Of a DNA stretch of 64,000 nucleotides, positions 9,461 through 18,324 are shown one piece after another. This DNA comes from Pseudomonas saliphila (lineage in GTDB: Bacteria; Pseudomonadota; Gammaproteobacteria; Pseudomonadales; Pseudomonadaceae), in contig NZ_VTVA01000004.1 in assembly GCF_008638345.1 (NCBI RefSeq), positions 186,001 through 250,000 on the forward strand. Reading direction: 5' to 3'. The notes beneath the pieces are model-generated. The model had not been told where the DNA came from, made no database searches, and saw only the letters and a program-made list of their open reading frames with translations. The translations under genes were made by a program, and so were the position numbers. How positions within the stretch are numbered: the first letter of the stretch is position 1; each line of letters begins with the position of its first letter.

Positions 9461-10143
9461 TGCTGATAGTCATCGACAACGTGCTGAACAAGGATGAAGT
9501 ACGACAGTTCCGTCAGCATCTGGATCAGACCGACTGGCAGAATGGACTGAAAACGGCGGGCAGCCTTGCCGCCGGGGTGAAGCAGAACCAGCAGATCGAC
9601 GAAAACGCTTCCGTAGCGGTAGAGCTTGGCAATCACATCCTGCGCCGGCTGGGCAGTCATCCACTGTTTATTTCGGCTGCCTTGCCGGAAAAGATCTATC
9701 CGCCGAAGTTCAATAGCTACAGTAATGGCGGCCACTATGGTGCCCACGTTGACGGCGCGGTGATGCCCTTGCCAGGTAACCACGGTACCTTGCGCAGCGA
9801 TCTGTCGGCGACGCTGTTTCTCTGTGAGCCGGAGCAATACGAGGGTGGCGAACTGACGATCGAGACGGCCTTTGGCGCGCAGCAGGTCAAGCTGGCGGCC
9901 GGCGATCTGGTGTTGTATCCCTCTTCCAGCCTGCATCGCGTAGAGCCGGTTACCCGTGGGACTCGGGTGTGCGCGTTTTTCTGGATTCAGAGCATGGTAC
10001 GGGACGAAGGTAAGCGCACGCTGCTGTTTGATCTGGACCAGTCGATTCAGGCGCTGACGCCGCGCCAGCCGAAGGCTGACCCGGACATCCTGCAGCTGAC
10101 CGGGGTCTACCATAACCTGTTACGTCGCTGGGCTGAGGTCTAG
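9460..10143 (+). CDS. piuC: Fe(II)/2-oxoglutarate-dependent dioxygenase, PiuC/YbiX family
   Basis: A 227-residue cytoplasmic dioxygenase. The iron triad is H96 and D98 in GAHVDGA and H159 in SSLHRVEPV, and R169 in RGTRV fits the 2-oxoglutarate site. This family is usually encoded next to catecholate siderophore receptors and is iron-regulated, but its substrate is not established. The frame is open from 9391; ATG 9460 is chosen because it overlaps the previous stop (TGATG), has a GGAG upstream and gives the family N terminus (MLIVIDNVL). Confidence 0.9.
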   Translation: MLIVIDNVLNKDEVRQFRQHLDQTDWQNGLKTAGSLAAGVKQNQQIDENASVAVELGNHILRRLGSHPLFISAALPEKIYPPKFNSYSNGGHYGAHVDGAVMPLPGNHGTLRSDLSATLFLCEPEQYEGGELTIETAFGAQQVKLAAGDLVLYPSSSLHRVEPVTRGTRVCAFFWIQSMVRDEGKRTLLFDLDQSIQALTPRQPKADPDILQLTGVYHNLLRRWAEV

Positions 10144-10150
10144 CCCGTTG

Positions 10151-10175
10151 GCACCCGCTGGAGCGCAGCGGGTGC
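10151..10175. terminator. Hairpin between convergent piuC and VWA genes
   Basis: A perfect 9-bp inverted repeat (GCACCCGCT/AGCGGGTGC, 7-base loop) starts 8 bases after the piuC stop. There is no real T-run. Its place between convergent genes suggests a bidirectional terminator. Confidence 0.5.
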
Positions 10176-10201
10176 TTGACGAGCCGGCCAGTTTGTCCCG
10201 G

Positions 10202-11380
10202 CTATTTGGCCAGGAACTTCATCCCCTCTTCCAGGCCTTCCAGCGTCAACGGATACATGCGGTCTTCAATGAGATCCCGGACAATGCGCGTTGAGGTGGT
10301 GTAGTCCCAGGCATCCTTCGGATAGGGGTTGATCCAGATAAGCTTCTTGTACTTCTCGGTGAAACGCTGAATCCAAACGTGGCCGGCCTCCTCGTTCCAG
10401 TGCTCGACGCTGCCGCCTGGTTGGGTAATTTCATAAGGCGCCATCGCAGCGTCACCGACGAATATCACCTTGTAGTCCGCGCCATACTTGTTCAGCAAAT
10501 CCTGCGTGGATGTACGTTCGGCTGTCCGGCGTAGGTTGTTTTTCCACACCGACTCATACACGCAATTATGAAAGTAGTAATACTCGAGGTGCTTGAACTC
10601 GGTGCGGCAGGCGGAGAACAGCTCCTCACACACCTTGATGTGCGCATCCATGGAGCCGCCGATATCAAACAACAGCAATAGCTTCACAGCGTTACGCCGT
10701 TCGGGCCGCATCTGAATATTCAGCAGACCACCGTCGCGGGCGGTGTGATCGATGGTTCCGTCGATATCCAGCTCATCGGCCGCGCCCTGCCGGGCAAACT
10801 TGCGCAGCCGGCGCAGCGCGATTTTCATGTTCCGCGTACCGAGCTCTACCTGATCGTCGAGGTTCTTGTATTCGCGCTTGTCCCAGACCTTGGCGGCCTT
10901 GCCCTGACGCTTGCCCGCATCACCGACGCGGATGCCTTCCGGGTTATAGCCACCCGAGCCGAAGGGGCTGGTGCCACCGGTGCCGATCCATTTATTGCCG
11001 CCGGCGTGACGTTCCTTCTGTTCCTCGAGGCGCTTCTTGAACTCCTCGATCAACTTATCCAGACCACCAAGCGACTTGATGTTCTCTCTTTCTTCGTCGG
11101 TCAGCATGCGCTCGAACTCCTTGCGCAGCCAATCCTCGGGAATCAGCGCCTCAAGCAGCTGATCGAGACTTTCCAGCCCCTTGAAATAGGAACCGAACGC
11201 CCGATCGAATTTATCGAAATGGCGTTCGTCCTTGACCATGACCGTGCGCGCAAGATAATAAAACTCGTCCATGTCGGCGAAAACCACATGGTGTTTCAGC
11301 GCATTGATCAGATCCAGCAGCTCGCGCACCGATACCGGCACCTTGGCTGCACGCATTTCGTTGAACAGGCCCAGTAACAT
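10202..11380 (-). CDS. VWA domain protein, CoxE-like
   Basis: A 392-residue protein with a C-terminal von Willebrand A domain. The metal-site motif reads LFDIGGSMDAHI, i.e. DxGxS rather than the classical DxSxS. The N-terminal half is helical and charged (KRLEEQKERHAGG) and carries the glycine-rich segment typical of this CoxE-like group. It follows moxR on the same strand. MoxR ATPase-VWA pairs generally act as chaperones that mature or insert metal cofactors into other complexes; the client here is unknown. A GGGGGG ribosome binding site precedes the ATG. Confidence 0.85.
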   Translation of the reverse strand: MLLGLFNEMRAAKVPVSVRELLDLINALKHHVVFADMDEFYYLARTVMVKDERHFDKFDRAFGSYFKGLESLDQLLEALIPEDWLRKEFERMLTDEERENIKSLGGLDKLIEEFKKRLEEQKERHAGGNKWIGTGGTSPFGSGGYNPEGIRVGDAGKRQGKAAKVWDKREYKNLDDQVELGTRNMKIALRRLRKFARQGAADELDIDGTIDHTARDGGLLNIQMRPERRNAVKLLLLFDIGGSMDAHIKVCEELFSACRTEFKHLEYYYFHNCVYESVWKNNLRRTAERTSTQDLLNKYGADYKVIFVGDAAMAPYEITQPGGSVEHWNEEAGHVWIQRFTEKYKKLIWINPYPKDAWDYTTSTRIVRDLIEDRMYPLTLEGLEEGMKFLAK

Positions 11381-11474
11381 CAGGCACCCCCCTTGATCTT
11401 CGGGTAGACGGACTATTCGAGGCGCGCTGGGCGAACCTGGAATCCCCCGTCTGTAACAACACTGCCCCGGCTAG

Positions 11475-11499
11475 GGCGCACCCCGTGCTGGGTTGCGCC
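11475..11499 (-). other. Intercistronic hairpin between moxR and the VWA gene
   Basis: GGCGCA pairs with TGCGCC, extended by CCC/GGG after one mismatch. It lies about 30 bases past the moxR stop and has no T-run. It could stabilise the moxR message or lower VWA expression. Confidence 0.35.
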
Positions 11500-11528
11500 G
11501 ATCTTCCGGAGCCCTGGCTTACGCCATA

Positions 11529-12374
11529 TCAGCGATTCTGCCGACGTGTCATGAATGCCAGGCGTTCCAGCAGCTGTACGTCCTGCTCGTTCTTGATCAA
11601 AGCGCCATATAGCGGCGGAATTGCCTTGGTCGGATCACGGTCGCGCAGCACGGCTTCGGGAATCTGATCGGCCATGAGCAGCTTGAGCCAGTCGACCAGT
11701 TCAGAGGTTGACGGTTTTTTCTTCAACCCGGGGACCTTGCGCACATCGAAAAAGATGTCCATCGCCTCGGATACCAGCTCTTTCTTGATCTCCGGGTAAT
11801 GCACGTCGACGATCTTCTGCATGGTGTCGCGATCAGGGAAGGCGATGTAATGGAAAAAGCACCGACGCAGGAAGGCGTCCGGCAGTTCTTTTTCGTTATT
11901 CGAGGTGATGATAATGATTGGGCGTTTGTCAGCTTTGATGGTTTCGTTCGTCTCGTAGACATAGAACTCCATCTTGTCGAGTTCCTGCAGCAGATCATTC
12001 GGGAACTCGATATCCGCCTTGTCGATCTCGTCGATCAGCAGGATAGCGCGCTCTTCGGATTCGAACGCCTCCCACAACTTACCCTTCTTTATATAGTTGC
12101 GAACGTCATGCACCTTGTCGACGCCCAGCTGGGAATCGCGCAGGCGGCTGACCGCATCATATTCATACAGGCCCTGGTGCGCCTTGGTAGTCGACTTGAT
12201 GTGCCAGGTGATCAACTTGGCGCCCAGAGACTCGGCCAACTCCTCTGCCAGCATGGTCTTGCCGGTGCCGGGCTCACCCTTGATCAGCAGTGGGCGTTCC
12301 AGGGTAATGGCAGCGTTAACCGCCAGCTTCAGGTCGTCAGTGGCGACATAAGACTGAGTGCCTTCGAACTTCAT
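11529..12374 (-). CDS. MoxR-family AAA+ ATPase
   Basis: A 281-residue AAA+ ATPase. Walker A is GEPGTGKT (33-40), Walker B is AILLIDEIDKAD, and sensor 1 lies in IIITSNNEKELPDAFLRRCFF. Length and motif order fit the MoxR group, which works as a hexamer with VWA-domain partners. Its partner is almost certainly the VWA protein encoded next. An AGGAA sits 8 bases before the ATG, and a good sigma-70 promoter lies about 60 bases upstream. Confidence 0.9.
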   Translation of the reverse strand: MKFEGTQSYVATDDLKLAVNAAITLERPLLIKGEPGTGKTMLAEELAESLGAKLITWHIKSTTKAHQGLYEYDAVSRLRDSQLGVDKVHDVRNYIKKGKLWEAFESEERAILLIDEIDKADIEFPNDLLQELDKMEFYVYETNETIKADKRPIIIITSNNEKELPDAFLRRCFFHYIAFPDRDTMQKIVDVHYPEIKKELVSEAMDIFFDVRKVPGLKKKPSTSELVDWLKLLMADQIPEAVLRDRDPTKAIPPLYGALIKNEQDVQLLERLAFMTRRQNR

Positions 12375-12436
12375 CGGGGAATTCCTCGGACGAAAGCCCG
12401 GCTGAACCAGGCGATACAGGGATAAACAAGGGCGAA

Positions 12437-12466
12437 ACTATAGCTTGGAGGTCGATCGGGTGTAAA
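12437..12466 (-). promoter_or_regulatory. Sigma-70 promoter of the moxR-VWA operon
   Basis: On the minus strand, TTTACA (12461-12466) and TATAGT (12437-12442) are separated by 18 bases; each box matches consensus at 5 of 6 positions. Transcription would start about 55 bases before the moxR ATG. Confidence 0.65.
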
Positions 12467-12522
12467 CGAAGGCCACACATTCGCCGCCTGAATGACTGTC
12501 ATCAGTCAGTATAAGACAGCGA

Positions 12523-13605
12523 TCAGGACTCGCCTTCCTCCGTGCCCAGGGCGCGCTCGAATTGGGGAGAAAAGGCTTCGACGAAGGCGTTTTGCAGAAT
12601 AGCGAAGAAGGCCTGGAGTGCACTGACGTCAGGATCATCCAGCGACCCCTGCAGCTCAATACGGGTGGCGAACTGGTCCGCTGAGGGGTTGGACAGGATT
12701 TCTTCGCCGCCGTGAACCAGGGCCTCCCAGATCCCGCGGAAGAAGCCTTTATCTTCGTTGGCTACATCCTGCTCGAAATCGAATATCTCCACATCACGCA
12801 TCAGTGGCTTGATGTAGCCGCTCAACTGGCTCTCCTCGGCTTCTATTTCCATCAAAACTTCGCCATTGCCAGCCTCGAAGTCGAAATTGCCGTAGGCCGC
12901 TGCGAAATCGTTCAGCCGGGTCAGATCAAGTCCTTCCAGCCGCATGCGCGCATCGAAATTTTCAAAGCGCAGCAATGGATCAAAGTTTGCCTGAGCTTCG
13001 AGCGGTGCGTGATCAAGAAAGTCAGCCGTGCCTTCGAGGCGGGCGTCTCTCGAGCCATCTTTGTCTTCGGCATTGGTCAGGTTATAAACCATGACATTGA
13101 CATTGGTAGCGTAGACGTTGACCGGCGGATCCGATGTGAAATTGCGGAAATGCACACGACCATTGTCGTAATGGAACTCGTCAATCTCGACCTGCAGCAA
13201 CTCCTTGACGGTATCGCGCCAATCGACTTCGTCGCCGTACTGATCCTGGCCCTCGGGACCATCGACGAAATTAAGCTCAGGCTCGATCAGGTGAATACTG
13301 ATCGCCAGTATCTGCTCCTTGATCAGCGGCGCCCAGCGTAGGGACAGATCTGCTTGCGGCACCTTAAAGAACGGCACTTGCTCGTTATCCTGGATCTTGT
13401 GCACGCTCACATTTTGCAGCGTTGCCGCGCCGCGCCAGATAGCCAGCTCGACATCCTCGACTTCTCCTCGGTAGTCTTCACCCATGTTGGCCATCTTGTC
13501 GTTCAGCGTATCGCGAACAATGTCGGGCAACGCCACGCGCAGCGCCACTAGCGAAAGCGCTATAATCACGAGCACGATGAGCAGGATGCTTAAAGACTTT
13601 TTCAT
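12523..13605 (-). CDS. DUF748/AsmA-like envelope protein
   Basis: A 360-residue protein with one N-terminal membrane helix (around 4-25), then a mainly beta, acidic periplasmic region. Phrases such as VSVHKIQDNEQVPFFKVPQADLSL and IHLIEPELNF resemble the repeated beta units of the AsmA/DUF748 group, which is implicated in envelope lipid homeostasis. The C terminus (FFAILQNAFVEAFSPQFERAL) is helical. It diverges from cysK and ends upstream of the moxR promoter, so it is probably monocistronic. Family membership is by pattern only and the function is not known. Confidence 0.7.
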   Translation of the reverse strand: MKKSLSILLIVLVIIALSLVALRVALPDIVRDTLNDKMANMGEDYRGEVEDVELAIWRGAATLQNVSVHKIQDNEQVPFFKVPQADLSLRWAPLIKEQILAISIHLIEPELNFVDGPEGQDQYGDEVDWRDTVKELLQVEIDEFHYDNGRVHFRNFTSDPPVNVYATNVNVMVYNLTNAEDKDGSRDARLEGTADFLDHAPLEAQANFDPLLRFENFDARMRLEGLDLTRLNDFAAAYGNFDFEAGNGEVLMEIEAEESQLSGYIKPLMRDVEIFDFEQDVANEDKGFFRGIWEALVHGGEEILSNPSADQFATRIELQGSLDDPDVSALQAFFAILQNAFVEAFSPQFERALGTEEGES

Positions 13606-13702
13606 ACTTAACTGACCTCCCGGTGGGGTGTCGGTTCAGCGAATCCAGCTTGATCGAAGCGCCTTATCATCAGGGCACAGGTTCTAACAAGAGGATCATT
13701 CC

Positions 13703-14677
13703 ATGAGCCATATTTATGCTGACAATTCGCAATCTATCGGCAATACGCCGCTGATCAGAATTAACCGCCTCGGCCCCAAGGGCGTCGATATCCTGGCGAA
13801 AATCGAGGGGCGCAACCCCGCGTATTCTGTCAAATGCCGGATTGGTGCAAGCATGGTCTGGGATGCCGAGGGCAGCGGTCGCCTGAAGCCGGGAATGACC
13901 ATCGTCGAGCCTACCTCTGGTAATACCGGTATCGCACTGGCCTACGTGGCGGCTGCTCGGGGCTACAAACTCATCCTGACCATGCCGGCGTCGATGAGTC
14001 TGGAACGGCGCAAGGTGCTCAAGGCACTCGGCGCGGAGCTGGTACTGACTGAGCCAGCCCAGGGCATGAAAGGCGCCATCCAGAAAGCGCAGGAAATCGC
14101 CGCGTCCGACCCTGAACACCACCTATTACTGCAACAGTTCGAGAACCCGGCCAACCCCGATATTCATGAAAAAACCACCGGCCCGGAAATCTGGAAAGAC
14201 ACCGGTGGCTCGATAGACGTATTGGTTTCAGGGGTGGGCACAGGCGGGACATTAACCGGCATATCGCGCTATATAAAGAACCAGTGCGGCAAACCCATCA
14301 TGTCCGTCGCAGTGGAGCCAGCGACATCGCCCGTTATCAGCCAGACGCTGGCTGGTGAAGAGGTAAAGCCCAGTCCGCACAAGATTCAGGGTATTGGAGC
14401 CGGTTTCGTTCCCAAGAACCTCGATATGAGCATGGTCGATCGCGTCGAGCTGGTGACCGACGAGGAATCCAAGAGCATGGCCCTGCGGCTGATGCGCGAG
14501 GAAGGCATTCTCTGCGGTATATCTTGCGGTGCCGCCATGGCCACTGCGGTTCGAATGGCGCAACTCCCTGAAATGCAGGGCAAGATGATAGTCGTTATCC
14601 TGCCCGACTCCGGTGAGCGCTACCTGTCCAGCATGCTCTTCGAAGACATGTTCAGCGAGCAGGAGCTGGTGCAGTAA
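13703..14677 (+). CDS. cysK: Cysteine synthase A (O-acetylserine sulfhydrylase)
   Basis: A 324-residue PLP enzyme that makes cysteine from O-acetylserine and sulfide. The Schiff-base lysine is K44 in [11 protein letters not shown], the substrate loop is EPTSGNTG, the PLP phosphate cradle is GVGTGGT, and CGISCGAA lies near the C terminus. Length and motifs fit CysK better than CysM. AGAGGA precedes the ATG. It diverges from the DUF748-like gene, and aceK follows in the same direction after a hairpin. Confidence 0.92.
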   Translation: MSHIYADNSQSIGNTPLIRINRLGPKGVDILAKIEGRNPAYSVKCRIGASMVWDAEGSGRLKPGMTIVEPTSGNTGIALAYVAAARGYKLILTMPASMSLERRKVLKALGAELVLTEPAQGMKGAIQKAQEIAASDPEHHLLLQQFENPANPDIHEKTTGPEIWKDTGGSIDVLVSGVGTGGTLTGISRYIKNQCGKPIMSVAVEPATSPVISQTLAGEEVKPSPHKIQGIGAGFVPKNLDMSMVDRVELVTDEESKSMALRLMREEGILCGISCGAAMATAVRMAQLPEMQGKMIVVILPDSGERYLSSMLFEDMFSEQELVQ

Positions 14678-14698
14678 TTCGGCGAGCAGTTCGCTACC

Positions 14699-14718
14699 GG
14701 CGGGATGCTTTGCCCGCC
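14699..14718 (+). terminator. Hairpin after cysK
   Basis: GGCGGG pairs with CCCGCC around an 8-base loop, 21 bases after the cysK stop. No T-run follows, so this is a weak or rho-assisted terminator at best. Confidence 0.4.
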
Positions 14719-14752
14719 GCCCATTCATTACCTCACAGGCGACTTGCCAAAC

Positions 14753-16492
14753 ATGCCGTTGAATCACACACGTATTGCTCAGCACATTCTTGTCGGGTTC
14801 GATGTCTACCGAGCCCGCTTCCAGGAAATCACCCGCGGCGCGCGTAGCCGTTTCGAACAGGCGCGCTGGGTTGATATTCAGGATGCTTCAACGGCGCGCA
14901 TCAATATGTATGAGGAATGCGTCAAGGAGACAGCGCGTAGCCTGAACGGGCAGTTCGAGCTGACTGACATCATGGACGTCGGCAACTGGCCGCACATCCG
15001 CAATGCATACATCAAGCTGATCGACCCCCGGCTCGATGGCGAGCTGGCAGAGACCTGGTACAACTCCATCTTCTGCCGCTTCCATCGCCACGAGCTGATC
15101 AGTGACCGCACCATGTTCGTTCACACGACCCGTCCGAAGACCCGCCCACCGTCACGTATACCACTGACCAGAGGATTCATCTCGGAAGGCTCGCTGGAAG
15201 ATCTGGCGCGACACATCCTTGAAGAGTACAGCTTCGATACGCCCTGGCACGACCTGGACAGCGATTGCGCCAAAATCGTCGCCTACCTGAAACAGGGTCT
15301 GCCGGACTGGGCACAACTGGACCGCGGGCTGACCGTCGAAATCATCCAGGACGTGTTCTACCGCAACAAGGGCGCGTACCTGGTCGGCCGACTGCTCAGC
15401 CAGGAAGAGCAGTGGCCTTTTGTGCTGCCATTGGTTCACCGTGAGCACGAGGGCATCAGCGTCGACACCCTGATTACCGACGAAGCGGAGGTGTCGATCA
15501 TCTTCTCCTTCACCCGCTCGTATTTCATGGTCAATGCTCCCGTGCCCTGCGAAATGATCAGCTTCATCAAGCGATTGATCCCGGGCAAGCACATTGCCGA
15601 GCTGTATACCGCGATCGGCTTCTATAAACAGGGCAAATCCGAATTTTATCGTTCGCTGATTGAACACCTGGCGCGCAAGGAAGACCGCTTCGTCATGGCG
15701 CCGGGTGTGCGCGGCATGGTGATGAGCGTATTCACCCTCCCCGGCTTCAATACCGTATTCAAGATCATCAAGGACCGCTTCGCGCCTTCGAAGAATATTG
15801 ACCGAGCGACAGTCATCGAGAAGTACCGACTGGTCAAACGCCATGACCGCGTGGGGCGCATGGCGGATACCCAGGAATTCTCGGACTTTCGCTTCCCGCG
15901 GGATCGGTTCGATCCGGAATGCCTGGCAGAACTGCTTGAGGTGGCGGCCCAGACGGTAATAGAAGAAGGCGACGTCATCCTCATTCGGCATTGCTGGACC
16001 GAGCGGCGCATGATTCCGTTGAATATCTATCTGGAGACGGCTAGCGAGACCCAGACCCGGGAAGTGCTAATGGATTACGGGAAATCGATCAAGCAGCTGG
16101 CAGCCGCCAACATCTTTCCAGGCGACATGCTGTTGAAGAATTTCGGCGTCACCCGGCACGGCCGTGTGGTGTTCTACGACTACGATGAGATCAGCTATCT
16201 TACCGAGGTGAATTTCCGGCACATTCCGGAGGCCATGTATCCGGAGCAGGAGATGGCCTCGGAGCCCTGGTACTCGGTGGGCCCTAACGACGTATTCCCT
16301 GAGGAGTTCCCGGTCTTTCTGTTCGCCGACATCAACCACCGCAAGCTGTTCGCGAGCATGCACGGGGATCTGTACGACGCCGATTACTGGAAGACGCTGC
16401 AGGAAAAGATTCGCGCAGGCCAGATAATCGACGTGTACCCCTACAAGCGGCCGGGCATCGAGACAGCGGAAGGGGCTGGGAACGTCAGCTAG
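14753..16492 (+). CDS. aceK: Isocitrate dehydrogenase kinase/phosphatase
   Basis: A 579-residue bifunctional enzyme that switches isocitrate dehydrogenase off and on, so that carbon can enter the glyoxylate shunt. The ATP-binding loop APGVRGMV starts at A316, and the catalytic-region aspartates are D458 ([10 protein letters not shown]) and D476 (VFYDYDEI), in register with the E. coli enzyme. The frame is open from 14705; ATG 14753 gives the family start just before [15 protein letters not shown]. The ribosome binding site is weak. It is not next to aceA or aceB here, as is usual in pseudomonads. Its use during growth on fatty acids would fit the fadD genes in the window. Confidence 0.93.
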   Translation: MPLNHTRIAQHILVGFDVYRARFQEITRGARSRFEQARWVDIQDASTARINMYEECVKETARSLNGQFELTDIMDVGNWPHIRNAYIKLIDPRLDGELAETWYNSIFCRFHRHELISDRTMFVHTTRPKTRPPSRIPLTRGFISEGSLEDLARHILEEYSFDTPWHDLDSDCAKIVAYLKQGLPDWAQLDRGLTVEIIQDVFYRNKGAYLVGRLLSQEEQWPFVLPLVHREHEGISVDTLITDEAEVSIIFSFTRSYFMVNAPVPCEMISFIKRLIPGKHIAELYTAIGFYKQGKSEFYRSLIEHLARKEDRFVMAPGVRGMVMSVFTLPGFNTVFKIIKDRFAPSKNIDRATVIEKYRLVKRHDRVGRMADTQEFSDFRFPRDRFDPECLAELLEVAAQTVIEEGDVILIRHCWTERRMIPLNIYLETASETQTREVLMDYGKSIKQLAAANIFPGDMLLKNFGVTRHGRVVFYDYDEISYLTEVNFRHIPEAMYPEQEMASEPWYSVGPNDVFPEEFPVFLFADINHRKLFASMHGDLYDADYWKTLQEKIRAGQIIDVYPYKRPGIETAEGAGNVS

Positions 16493-16811
16493 CCGCTCGC
16501 TCGGACGCGCCAATAGACCCTCCTATCGGACATTAATTAATAAACCGACGAAAGGGATGTTATTTTCTGAAAGTGTCGTATACTGAATTTCGTTCATTGA
16601 GTGCCTGAACGCGGCAGTACAAGCATTGCTTGACTTGATCTGCTTTAAGGCGCAAAGTGAGCGCGTAGGTTTTAAAGATAGAGTAGTAGGCTACAAGCGC
16701 ACTTTATGTACGTAAGTTTGTCATTCTCGTAATCTTCGATCCCCGCGCTACCATTGAGTCTGCTCACATGAGTGTTCTCAAGTATTTTTAATTAGATAGG
16801 AATTATCCGAA
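16493..16811 (+). other. Long leader/promoter region of the cold-shock gene
   Basis: This 319-base stretch without an ORF is markedly AT-richer than its surroundings. It contains a TATACT -10-like box (16579-16584) without a good -35, a TTGACT at 16630-16635, and an inverted repeat CTTTAA/TTAAAG (around 16643-16677). Cold-shock genes often have long structured 5' leaders; a transcript starting near 16590 would have a leader of about 220 bases. The start site is not determined by sequence alone. Confidence 0.4.
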
Positions 16812-17018
16812 ATGGCAACTGGTACAGTTAAGTGGTTCAACGACACTAAAGGCTTTGGCTTCATTACTCCAGACGGCGGTGGTGATGATCTGTTCGCCCA
16901 CTTCTCCGAAATCAAGGTTCAGGGCTTCAAATCCCTCGCCGAGAACCAGAAGGTGTCTTTCGACATCACTACTGGTCCTAAAGGCAAGCAAGCAGCGAAC
17001 ATTCAGATCATCGGTTAA
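16812..17018 (+). CDS. Cold-shock protein, CspA family
   Basis: A 68-residue single cold-shock domain. RNP1 is KGFGFI and RNP2 is DLFAHF, with the usual [16 protein letters not shown] start. It binds single-stranded RNA and DNA and melts RNA structure in the cytoplasm. AGGA lies about 10 bases before the ATG, and a strong terminator follows 18 bases after the stop, so it is monocistronic. Whether it is cold-inducible or constitutive cannot be told, but the long AT-rich leader favours post-transcriptional control. Confidence 0.95.
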   Translation: MATGTVKWFNDTKGFGFITPDGGGDDLFAHFSEIKVQGFKSLAENQKVSFDITTGPKGKQAANIQIIG

Positions 17019-17036
17019 TTCCGATATCTGACTGAA

Positions 17037-17062
17037 AACCCGGCCTCGGCCGGGTTTTTTTT
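17037..17062 (+). terminator. Rho-independent terminator of the csp gene
   Basis: A perfect 8-bp stem (AACCCGGC/GCCGGGTT) with a 4-base loop runs into eight T residues (17055-17062). Confidence 0.95.
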
Positions 17063-17255
17063 CGCCTGAATTTTGCAATCCTCTCGCTTTACCCGCTTGC
17101 CAGTACATCTCTCTGCCCCCTTCCCATACCGATCTAAAAAAAACTCGCCTGCCCAGCCGGTAAGTCGTACCCTATGGCCCAATGATCCGAGGGCGCCAAG
17201 ATTCCATCAGCAGCATTTAGCGCTCGCCACCCATTGTCCGGAAGAGGTTTTCGCA

Positions 17256-17837
17256 GTGGACAGTAGCAATGAAAAAAAGACTAATGACTCGCTTCGGTTG
17301 AGCCTGTTCCGCGCCGCCGAAGCGATCGTCAGCGAGCTGGGCGCATCCCAGCTTACTTTCGACAGTCTGAGCGAACGCACCGGCGTTGATGAAGCAACCT
17401 TACGCGCGGAATTTCCCGATCGCGAAGCACTGTTGTCCGCGATGATCGAGCACCGCCTGGAACGTTTCCGGGTACGCTGGGGCGCCTATGAGAGTGTGCT
17501 CCCGGATGAACCCATGCGCGAGCTGAAGGCCCTGCTGCTCAGCAACCTGAGCGAATCGACCGAAGAGAAGAACCTGGATTCCGCGATTTTTGCGGCTGCC
17601 GCGAGTAACCCAGCGCTATTGCGGACGACGTCTGATGATATCCAGGGCCTGTTCGATATCCTGGAAAAATCCCCATTAGGGCTGGCTCAGGCCAGCATCC
17701 TGTTCTTCTCCGTCCGCGGCTATCGATTGTTCGAGCAGATTGGCATCTGCCCCATGACCGATAGTCAGCGGACCGATTTTCAGGAACAGATCATGCTCCT
17801 GGCACGAACCATGTACGAACAGAAAAGCGGCGAATAG
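17256..17837 (+). CDS. TetR-type transcriptional regulator
   Basis: A 193-residue protein. Its N-terminal part looks like a TetR helix-turn-helix: LSLFRAAEAIVSELGASQLTF, then LSERTGVDEATLRAEFPDREALLSAMIEHRL. The C-terminal helical domain would bind a ligand or dimerise. The frame is open from 17073, but that part overlaps the csp terminator region and is not protein-like. GTG 17256 has GAAGAGG about 9 bases upstream and is preferred. It lies alone between the csp gene and a convergent gene, and its target is unknown. Recognition-helix residues are less canonical than usual, so the match is moderate. Confidence 0.72.
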   Translation: MDSSNEKKTNDSLRLSLFRAAEAIVSELGASQLTFDSLSERTGVDEATLRAEFPDREALLSAMIEHRLERFRVRWGAYESVLPDEPMRELKALLLSNLSESTEEKNLDSAIFAAAASNPALLRTTSDDIQGLFDILEKSPLGLAQASILFFSVRGYRLFEQIGICPMTDSQRTDFQEQIMLLARTMYEQKSGE

Positions 17838-17847
17838 AACTCACCAC

Positions 17848-17871
17848 AAAGCAGCGTACTCTCGCTGCTTT
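17848..17871. terminator. Bidirectional terminator between convergent genes
   Basis: A perfect 9-bp stem (AAAGCAGCG/CGCTGCTTT) with a 6-base loop lies between the TetR-type gene and the convergent membrane-protein gene. The arms end in A/T triplets on both strands. Confidence 0.7.
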
Positions 17872-17880
17872 GATGATTCG

Positions 17881-18255
17881 TTAGCGGCCAGCCGGACCCG
17901 CCTCGGTGCTCCGGCCACGCCAATGCCGCCACCCGGCTCGTAGCAAGACCAAGCCTAGGTAGGCAACAGCCGCAATGGTCAGCGCCAGGCTAAGGTTGCC
18001 CAGCATCCTCCCCACGTTATCGCCTGTATCAAACAGTGTATCCAGCACCCAGATGAAGAAGGCTGGCGCCAGCCACGGCTCTGCCGGGTCGACTCGCGAG
18101 GGGACGAATAACAGCACCGCAGCTATCACCAGGAGCGGCTCGCGCACGAACCACCATGAGATCCAGCGGGTTATTTGCCACCAGACCAGCCAGGCACAGG
18201 CCGCTGCGACAAGGTAAATCATCCAGACAGTCTGGTATTCGGATTCGTTGAACAT
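17881..18255 (-). CDS. Conserved small membrane protein
   Basis: A 124-residue protein with three or four predicted membrane helices (around 10-27, 34-50, 60-75 and 85-108) and a basic C terminus. ATG 18255 is chosen; longer upstream reading frames would run into the divergent oligopeptidase gene. A similar gene sits beside the oligopeptidase gene in P. aeruginosa, so the pair is a conserved neighbourhood in pseudomonads. No domain is recognised and the function is unknown. Confidence 0.75.
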   Translation of the reverse strand: MFNESEYQTVWMIYLVAAACAWLVWWQITRWISWWFVREPLLVIAAVLLFVPSRVDPAEPWLAPAFFIWVLDTLFDTGDNVGRMLGNLSLALTIAAVAYLGLVLLRAGWRHWRGRSTEAGPAGR

Positions 18256-18288
18256 GGATGGGGAAACCGGTGTGAGTGTGCGAACAGC

Positions 18289-18294
18289 TATAAT
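18289..18294 (+). promoter_or_regulatory. Perfect -10 box of the oligopeptidase gene
   Basis: TATAAT lies 30 bases before the ATG of the oligopeptidase gene. I find no good -35 at 16-18 bases, so an activator or a weak -35 may be involved. It sits within the 69-base divergent spacer. Confidence 0.5.
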
Positions 18295-18324
18295 ATCGTT
18301 TTTACCATCCGAGGTCCCAGACTG

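Noticed and set aside
17073-17255. N-terminal extension of the TetR-type ORF
   Set aside because: It lies directly behind the csp terminator, has no ribosome binding site, and the GTG at 17256 has a good one.
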